DNA of 64,000 nucleotides, from contig OX104124.1 in the NCBI GenBank assembly GCA_944474755.1, forward strand, positions 22,604,452-22,668,451. The letters run 5' to 3'. Below are positions 60,901 to 64,000 of the stretch, in pieces (the first letter of the stretch is position 1; each line of letters begins with the position of its first letter). The notes beneath the pieces were generated by a model. That model did no database searches, was not told the origin of the DNA, and was given only the letters and a program-made list of their open reading frames with translations. The DNA is from Limnoperna fortunei. Lineage: Eukaryota > Mollusca > Bivalvia > Mytilida > Modiolidae. The translations under genes were made by a program, and so were the position numbers.

Positions 60901-63833
60901 TTTAAGAAAGCATGGTTCAACACCGCGATCCTTTAATACTTTGAATACGTTGAATTTTGTTCTTTTGAGCACTTTTCTGGTATTTTTCTGATTTATATTA
61001 ATTTAGTGTGTCCTGTCGCAACAATTACCATATTGAAGATATTGAATTGTTAAACTGTTGTAGGTTGAAGGAATAAACAAAATAGTTCTGGTTTGTTTCG
61101 CATTACTGATAATATTTTACAAAATCTAAATTAATATTATACTAGTTAAAAAATTTATGATTTTTTTTGTAGTTTTTATATGGATTTCTTACCAATCGGT
61201 ACCGGCGTACATTGAACGCCAACATCCTTAGTATGAGAGCAGGATTGTTCATTCCAGCTTTTACCAAGTGGACAAAAAGCTAATTTTGTTTCCATTCCTG
61301 TGCATTCAGGTAGAATTTCATGGGATGTTCCATTGCCTGGTCCGAACCAGGAGCCTTTAAATATTGCAGCACTTGAAACCCTGGAAAAGTAAACTACATT
61401 ATGTTAGTACAAGGCAGATAAAACGCCGAAAAATAGTTAAAAACATTATTATATAAATTTTATGCCAGTTATTATGAGCAAATCAGAAAATGTTCTCTTT
61501 TAAAAAAAAGTTTATATTATACTTTGAAGTCATCTTTTGCTTAAACACAATACATGCAATTATAGCGTTTTCAGTTCCCTGGAAGCTCAGTATCCGTCCG
61601 ATACTAACCGAAACATGCTTATAACTTTTCTGCCTTTCCCCTTAACAATCAAGTGTAAAAAAACGCGCGCTTGTCATAGTAAATGTTATCGCCTTGATAT
61701 TTTTGAGAACAATATTTTAATTACATAGCAATGGTATTCTCTTGTGCTGGTAGTCCCCGAGTGTATTTAAATTCTAGTTGTCACATCTCAGTGCTGACAC
61801 GAAATACCTGACCAATGCATTGATCTAAGCATTTTGTTAGTACTCTCGTTTTAAATTCTACCCTTTTTAAATATTAAGCTAGATTTGGAATACTTTTGTT
61901 GGAATATTATTGATATACATCTAGCTTTTCAAATACGTTGTTATTTGGTCTTTCACTATTTTGGTTTGATTTTCACGGATGTGTTTCGATTAGACAAAAC
62001 TCGAGTCTGAAACTTAATGATCTTGGTGCGTATTAAAATTATTGCGCGGCTTTCTTAAATTTGTCGTCTGTTTGACTAACAATAGCGAAAGAAGTTGTTC
62101 GCTTTACAAATATATATTTGTTTTGAATTGATAGTTGTTTAAAACATAAACACAAAAGTATATGTAAAATATATAAAGTATCGCACTATGCTAAATAACA
62201 AAGCAAAATGGTATTCCACTAGGCGCATGTCAAATGCTTAAAATATACAGTTAAATTATATATTGTTATATTCTATATTATAAATTATTAATTCTAAACT
62301 ATATTATGTGTTTTACATTTAAATGATTCTATTATAAATGCACCATTATAGAAGTTCTACAAATATAAAAACCGATTTTATCTGGATTTATTGTATTTGA
62401 TATCTATGGCGTGTGCAGTATTAATGTATAAGCAAATCAGGACGCAAGTGTACCAGTGGAAGACAAATAGTAGACTGCTATGGAAAGACGGAATATTAAC
62501 TTTTTAAAATAAATTTGACAATGATTTCTTAACGCTTTAGAAATATAGCTCATTGATGGTTTTCTGTCAATAACACTGTAATTTTTCTCAATATTTTTTG
62601 TCCACTATTTCTAAATTTCAAAATACTTTTTTCACTGAAAACATACCAATATCCCAATTCTCTACAAATAACTTCAGCTTCTTCTTTTTCGAAGCCAGTT
62701 TCACACAGAGTTGACCACTCTCCGTCCACATTTATTAAAACTGTTCCTTTCTCTGTTGTTACCTCTGGACGTGTGAGTTTTATTTTTTCATCGACTTGAA
62801 TAATTAAATAAATACAACTATATAATTTATCCAAGAGCATGATTAGGTATGATTTGAAGTTAAAACAAATTGTAGTTTTTTATACATTATTCTTTTTTTC
62901 AACCAAATCTTACTACAACGAATCTCTAAGTCATTTCTAAATGAAGTAATTATTTCGTGTATGTTATTACATTTGAATAACACTTACAAAAGCAAGAAAC
63001 AGCGGCGTCACTTGAGTGGTTGCATAACGGAGCGTTGACCTCTTTTAAAAGGCAATGCATTACATCAATTTCATTTCCATTACACTTAACACTTGAATAT
63101 TCTATTTTACCATGACCGTTACCAAAAAAGCTGTGACGCAAAGCCTTCCCTCTGACCTGCCTGAAATTTAAAACTAGTTTTTGCACATTATAATTAAAAA
63201 AAACTCTATTTAGTATCATAGATGCAGTATTTTGTTATCTCTGGGATAAGAAAATGTATTATTACAATTTTGCTACAAAAATCGTTCAAACTTAATTGTT
63301 TTGACTTTATAGGCGGTTTCTGAACAAAACAATTCAACACTAAATAAAGAGTAATTCTGGACAGCAAAGTTGTTGTAAACATGGACTGGGCTTTATTTTT
63401 TCCCAAATGTAAGCAGGTTATGCTATTATATTAAAAAAATCCGAATGTTAGTGAGCGATAGTCTGAAACTATAAACTCAGAATGGTAAATGAGCACATCT
63501 GTATGGGTTTCCATATGTACTTTTTAATTTGATCGGATTTTACGAAATAATATAAAGCAAAATGTAAAGCAAAATTATCGTAAAATGTGGTCATGTTGTT
63601 TTTCCCAACTACATCTTTGTATTCATTTATAGGTATGTAAAAACCTAGTATTAAATACAATGAAAATATCATATACCGATCAAACGGAAATGCAGTAAGT
63701 GTTTTGCAAACAATTGTTGCTTCTTTGTCATTCCAGTCTTCATCGCATACTGTCGACCAATGACTATTTACTAAAAGTTCCACTCTTCCTTCCATTGAAT
63801 GACTACCTCCAGTGAGACGAATATTTGATTCTC
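33782..63833 (-). CDS. SRCR(4)-CUB-ZP protein gene
   Basis: Thirteen exons on the minus strand join in continuous phase: SRCR pairs 63833-63677 + 63160-62988, 62794-62647 + 61380-61193, 60475-60331 + 59862-59705, 58512-58365 + 57924-57758; CUB 38605-38439 + 36309-36168; ZP 35452-35250, 34525-34372, 33992-33782. The order SRCR, CUB, ZP is that of DMBT1-type secreted or surface pattern-recognition proteins, in which ZP domains polymerise. Here the SRCR domains have six cysteines and are split over two exons (group A), unlike the eight-cysteine domains of DMBT1. The 5' end lies beyond the window and the end of the ZP domain was not found. The first CUB exon has an in-frame TAA, so the gene may be broken. 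The 19.2-kb intron before CUB seems to hold a giant inserted element. Confidence 0.8.
34372..34525 (-). CDS. ZP domain exon 2
   Basis: Starts in phase 0 after TATTTCAG with VSNGIVTYTNQIVYMDGG and IIKWQVPIQCRKQQ, the ZP-domain region with a YTN motif and a cysteine before the link to ZP-C, and ends K|GTAAAT in phase 1. The basic tail NGKRSLNKK lies where the ZP-N/ZP-C linker is expected. Confidence 0.78.
35250..35452 (-). CDS. ZP domain exon 1 (ZP-N)
   Basis: After the acceptor CATTTCAG the frame reads VVTVNCENSQWGAAVNIT, IVLTVSSCYGFIYED and QQYSECSSNKS. Cysteine spacing (VNC, SSC, SEC) and strand pattern fit a ZP-N module. Donor GTACGT, phase 0. Confidence 0.75.
36168..36309 (-). CDS. CUB domain, second exon
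   Basis: Phase 0 after TTCTATAG. Reads IYDKPNGRLLGHYSRF, GDQFYIRYKTNGQ and KGFHLEWS, the second half of a CUB domain (LLGxY, then strand, then GFxLxW). The donor is taken as C|GTACGT, giving phase 1 for the ZP exon; a second GT four bases on would change the phase and is less likely. Confidence 0.78.
38439..38605 (-). pseudogene. CUB domain, first exon, with in-frame stop
   Basis: After CTTTATAG the frame gives CTSILKTLSGNITSENYPQ, VYKPNIDCIYIIQPEKR, YKVVIRD, then TAA, then QMADIGDYVE up to the donor GTATGT. SGxIxSxNYP, the two cysteines and DYVE identify a CUB domain. One base change (TAA from TTA, leucine) would explain the stop, since the frame continues correctly on both sides and into the next exon. 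This may be a broken allele, a dead gene or a sequence error. Confidence 0.75.
38748..39053. repeat. Left arm of a 305-bp inverted repeat (copy at 57364-57671)
   Basis: Runs from TACAGTACAAATCATTAC to TTTAACAGCTGTATTA. Compared by eye with the reverse complement of 57364-57671 it differs at roughly ten positions. It holds several ACATGTAA words. Similarity stops abruptly at both ends. Confidence 0.92.
39357..42185. repeat. Second copy of the 29561-30890 segment, interrupted
   Basis: Similarity to the first copy covers 39357-39500 and 40858-42185 in the same order; the 1.35 kb between are not in the first copy. The copy lies just inside the left arm of the candidate giant element, while the other copy lies outside it. 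Confidence 0.78.
39427..39866 (+). repeat. Near-perfect tandem duplication of 217 bp
   Basis: Two units (39427-39643 and 39644-39863) from AGCTTTTTTTTTAA to TTTACCAAGC are identical by eye except for the C-run length (11 against 14). The first boundary falls within the diverged duplicated segment. Confidence 0.92.
43250..43375. repeat. Cluster of ATTACATGTAAT words
   Basis: Within about 120 bp the word TTACATGTAA or ACATGTA occurs five times. The same word recurs in the arms of the 305-bp inverted repeat, so this may be a related internal binding-site cluster. Confidence 0.55.
43780..45292 (+). mobile_element. Dispersed repeat (AGCTCACCTGACC..GGTTCAGGTGAGC) with three tandem units
   Basis: Begins TTAGCTCACCTGACCCGAAG, then a (CGT)n microsatellite (about 43835-43882), then three units of about 490 bp starting TCTTCTCCTCC at 43899, 44391 and 44887, each with TTTGAAAC(T/A)TTG, CATCAT and ACCAACATGG-like words, and ends GGTTCAGGTGAGCGATACAG, CTCCTGGGAGCCTCTAG. 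The complementary outer words (CTCACCTGA, TCAGGTGAG) mark its ends. The copy at 19187 is its relative. No coding frame. Confidence 0.85.
45293..46404. other. Interior of the giant intron, nothing recognised
   Basis: AT-rich. A 73-codon minus-strand frame at 45712-45933 has no recognisable motif. Confidence 0.45.
46405..46498 (-). mobile_element. SINE head fragment
   Basis: On the minus strand: GGGGCCTCGGTGGCCGAGTG (A box), GTTAAGGTAGTCAGTCATAT, TGATCATGTGGTCTGTCAAC, and the B-box-like GCGGGTTCAAGTCGCACTGC. The rest of the SINE is missing. Confidence 0.85.
46499..48154. other. Interior of the giant intron, nothing recognised
   Basis: AT-rich. Two places (about 46300 and 47660) share AAATCATTTAGT(G/A)AAGGT, a sign of diverged internal duplication. 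No gene supported. Confidence 0.45.
48155..48425 (-). pseudogene. Leucine-rich-repeat gene relic
   Basis: The minus strand reads LLTLWINDCPFISDQCVDAI, CHLQFLKELKIGTEGISPN, a stop, ILKIVSHCSDLKHLDTDG, then, after a shift of frame, EYLDVCGSAICNDELVAC. Repeats of the form LxxLxIxxCxxISDxxVxAI, about 24-26 residues apart, are those of cysteine-containing LRRs (FBXL/AMN1 type). One stop and one frameshift in 270 bp make it a relic. The rest of the gene was not found. Confidence 0.6.
48560..48880. repeat. Segment similar to 54850-55190 (direct)
   Basis: Shared words in order: TTTCTCTTTCTATACAT, a CATCCTTaACATGGTT-like word, and TTTGTTTAATATCATTTTTG followed by ACAAAG, GTTTAT, CCA(G/A)TGACC. The copies are diverged. 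Confidence 0.65.
49064..50018. repeat. Inverted repeat, arms of about 100 bp
   Basis: The left arm (49064-49163: GATGTTGGGGCTTATCAGTA to TGGTGATAAATACCAGA) has its reverse complement at 49914-50018. The 750-bp centre holds the dispersed repeat at 49408-49685. Confidence 0.8.
49408..49685 (+). mobile_element. Dispersed repeat with CCCCCCGC..GCGGGGGG ends
   Basis: From AAGTGTGGACTGTGAGCAAG and GGGATACCCCCCGC through CTCCCCTGAATAATATCCGA, AAGTTTCATCAAAATCTGTC and a GGACAGACAGACAGACAGAC run to GCGGGGGGGTATA. The ends TACCCCCCGC and GCGGGGGGGTA are complementary. The copy at 52063 is a close relative. Confidence 0.8.
50905..51030 (+). mobile_element. SINE, 5'-truncated tail
   Basis: GGGTCCCCCAGCTTCCTCCC, AATAAAAACTGGACGCCATG, TTGCTGAAAGTGGTGTTAAA, ATTTAAACAAAAAAA. 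No head. Confidence 0.85.
52063..52495 (+). mobile_element. Dispersed repeat, relative of 49408, internal unit doubled
   Basis: Same order as the copy at 49408, but the core unit (CCAATT..CTCCCCTGAA to GGCGGTTTAGGAGAAG) occurs twice, at about 52118 and 52285. The right end is decayed (AAGTTTGTGGATGGTATA). Confidence 0.8.
53381..54737. repeat. Inverted repeat, arms of about 135-145 bp
   Basis: GGACCACATGAAACCTTTCC to GGAGCTTTA at 53381-53515 reappears as reverse complement at 54590-54737 with scattered differences. The SINE at 54236 sits between the arms. Confidence 0.8.
54236..54480 (+). mobile_element. Full-length tRNA-derived SINE
   Basis: GGCCTCGGTGGCCGATTGGT (A box), TAAGGTAGTTCGGCTACTAT, GCGGGTTCGATTCTCACTGC (B box), TGTACTCGACTCCAATCGTA, TTGCAAGTTTTCC, CTCCGTGTTCTCCGACTTCC, AATAAAAACTGAACGCCATG, TTGCTGAAAGTGTCGTTATA, ATTCAAACAAAAAAA. 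Least degraded copy together with that at 23594. Confidence 0.92.
55190..56304. other. Interior of the giant intron, nothing recognised
   Basis: Two frames of about 105 codons (plus 55104-55424 and minus 55908-56231) show no known motif and no supporting signals. Confidence 0.45.
56305..56425. mobile_element. 121-bp hairpin element
   Basis: CCAATCTTATTAAAATTAAA.., CTTTCACAAGCTCCCC is matched by GGGGAGCTTGTGAAAG, ATTAAATTTTAATTAGATTG; even the inner TTTTTGTTATTGT pairs with ACAATAACAAAAA, so nearly the whole segment folds back. A G-run of 12 interrupts one arm. Confidence 0.8.
57364..57671. repeat. Right arm of the 305-bp inverted repeat
   Basis: Reverse complement of 38748-39053, from TAATACAGCTGTTAAAGA to GATTTGTACTGTA. 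The outermost 70 bases match without a visible difference. It ends 86 bp before the donor side of the SRCR exon at 57758. Confidence 0.92.
57758..57924 (-). CDS. SRCR exon, C-terminal half of fourth domain
   Basis: After CTTTACAG the frame gives IIHVPYIEFPSNLFAVNS, LTCDGWENHISQCTFTKSGG, CNGHFKHVQC, four cysteines in SRCR spacing though weakly conserved otherwise. Phase 2 in, phase 1 out at A|GTAAGT. The following intron is the 19.2-kb one. Confidence 0.82.
58365..58512 (-). CDS. SRCR exon, N-terminal half of fourth domain
   Basis: The 148-bp exon reads GIQVKLNGGPTSLEGRVDIY, NWGSLCDNS, EARVVCNAATGY. Acceptor AATTCCCAG, donor GTAAAA, phase 1 in and 2 out. Confidence 0.87.
58829..58940 (+). repeat. 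Two tandem copies of a 57-bp unit
   Basis: AAATAA(C/T)TAGTAATATGTTCGACGTGC-like sequence followed by CAAAA(C/G)CGCGCCAA occurs twice in a row. The CGCGCC content is unusual for this AT-rich intron. Confidence 0.7.
59172..59370 (+). mobile_element. tRNA-derived SINE, degenerate
   Basis: Head CCCGATGGTCGAGTGGTTAA, CTACTATTGATCAAGTGCCT, then decayed middle, TGCTCAACTTTAACC, AAAATTGCTGTCAGTGGC and CAAACAAACAAGC. It lies in an intron of the SRCR-CUB-ZP gene. Confidence 0.7.
59705..59862 (-). CDS. SRCR exon, C-terminal half of third domain
   Basis: After CTTTTTAAG: HVKGRSFSIPKNGFAILIGS, LQCNGQESNIGICK, ACTDQAVGVHC. Four cysteines; phase 2 in, phase 1 out at G|GTTAAG. Confidence 0.85.
60331..60475 (-). 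CDS. SRCR exon, N-terminal half of third domain
   Basis: Acceptor TTTGTTGTAG. Reads TEKIRLVGGNQPGIGRLEVY, NNLWGSFCW, TNVVCRMLQY. Two cysteines; ends in phase 2 at GTTAGT. Confidence 0.85.
61193..61380 (-). CDS. SRCR exon, C-terminal half of second domain
   Basis: Acceptor CTTTTCCAG. Reads FKGSWFGPGNGTSHEILPE, CTGMETKLAFCPLGKSW, CSHTKDVGVQC and a linker TPVPI before G|GTAAGA. Longer than its paralogues (188 bp) because of this linker. Confidence 0.87.
61400..62640. other. Intron, nothing recognised
   Basis: AT-rich intron sequence of the SRCR-CUB-ZP gene without repeats or exons that I can support. Confidence 0.5.
62647..62794 (-). CDS. SRCR exon, N-terminal half of second domain
   Basis: The 148-bp exon reads DEKIKLTRPEVTTEKGTVLI, GEWSTLCETGF, EAEVICRELGYW. 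Acceptor ATTCAAG, donor GTATGT; phase 1 in, 2 out. Confidence 0.87.
62988..63160 (-). CDS. SRCR exon, C-terminal half of first domain
   Basis: Acceptor AAATTTCAG. Reads QVRGKALRHSFFGNGHGKIE, VKCNGNEIDVMHCLL, PLCNHSSDAAVSC. Donor T|GTAAGT, phase 1. Confidence 0.87.
63677..63833 (-). CDS. SRCR exon, N-terminal half of first domain seen
   Basis: Acceptor TATATAAG. Reads ESNIRLTGGSHSMEGRVELL, SHWSTVCDEDW, ATIVCKTL and FPFDR before the donor GTATAT. Enters in phase 1, so further exons lie beyond the right edge. Confidence 0.85.
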
Positions 63834-64000
63834 CTTATATAAAAGTAACGAAATAACATTTAACTATTAAATGCAATATGCCATATGACAAAATATATTT
63901 AATAAGAAAAGAAGGCATCATATTAATAAAATAAATAATAATTTTATTAAAACTTTGACATTCATAAAGCAGTTTATGTAAAATATACAACAATGAAACC

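Overview
The window is a piece of an animal nuclear genome, most likely a bivalve mollusc. This is inferred from intron-rich genes with consensus GT..AG splice sites, a strongly AT-rich background, SRCR and Deltex-type innate-immunity gene families, many copies of a tRNA-derived SINE whose tail (AATAAAAACTGGACGCCATGA, then AAATTGCTGAAAGTGGCGTT, then CAAACAAACAAA) is common in molluscs, and GGACGGACGGAC- or CCGTCGTCG-bearing dispersed repeats. The species cannot be named from the sequence alone.

Three genes can be reconstructed by joining exons across introns. (1) 686-6115, minus strand: the interior of a gene with three group-A-like SRCR domains, each coded by two exons. It runs off the left edge and its 5' end was not found. 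(2) 13031-22013, plus strand: a complete four-exon gene coding for about 594 residues, with a macro-like domain, an acidic/basic linker, a C3HC4 RING finger and a Deltex C-terminal (DTC) domain, i.e. a DTX3L-like E3 ubiquitin ligase with a macro domain on the same chain. (3) 33782-63833, minus strand: a gene with four split SRCR domains, then a CUB domain, then a ZP domain, in continuous splice phase. Its 5' end lies beyond the right edge and the last ZP exon was not found. The CUB exon carries an in-frame stop codon.

The most striking feature is the 19.2-kb intron of gene 3 between the last SRCR exon and the first CUB exon. A nearly identical 305-bp inverted repeat sits 142 bp from one end of the intron and 86 bp from the other, starting CAGTAC and ending GTACTG, flanked by a likely 6-bp duplication (TATGTA / TATGCA). 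The intron therefore looks like one 18.9-kb terminal-inverted-repeat insertion, now without long open frames but holding an LRR gene relic and several nested repeats.

Between the genes lie mobile-element remains: a 5'-truncated LINE (25925-27615, plus) head to head with a decayed reverse transcriptase (24668-25800, minus), a 481-bp foldback MITE, about a dozen SINE copies, a 1.6-kb array of 39-bp units open in one frame on both strands, and two diverged copies of a 1.3-kb segment at 29.6 and 39.4-42.2 kb. Long stretches (7.1-12.6, 27.6-33.0 and much of 45.3-57.3 kb) hold no gene I can support.
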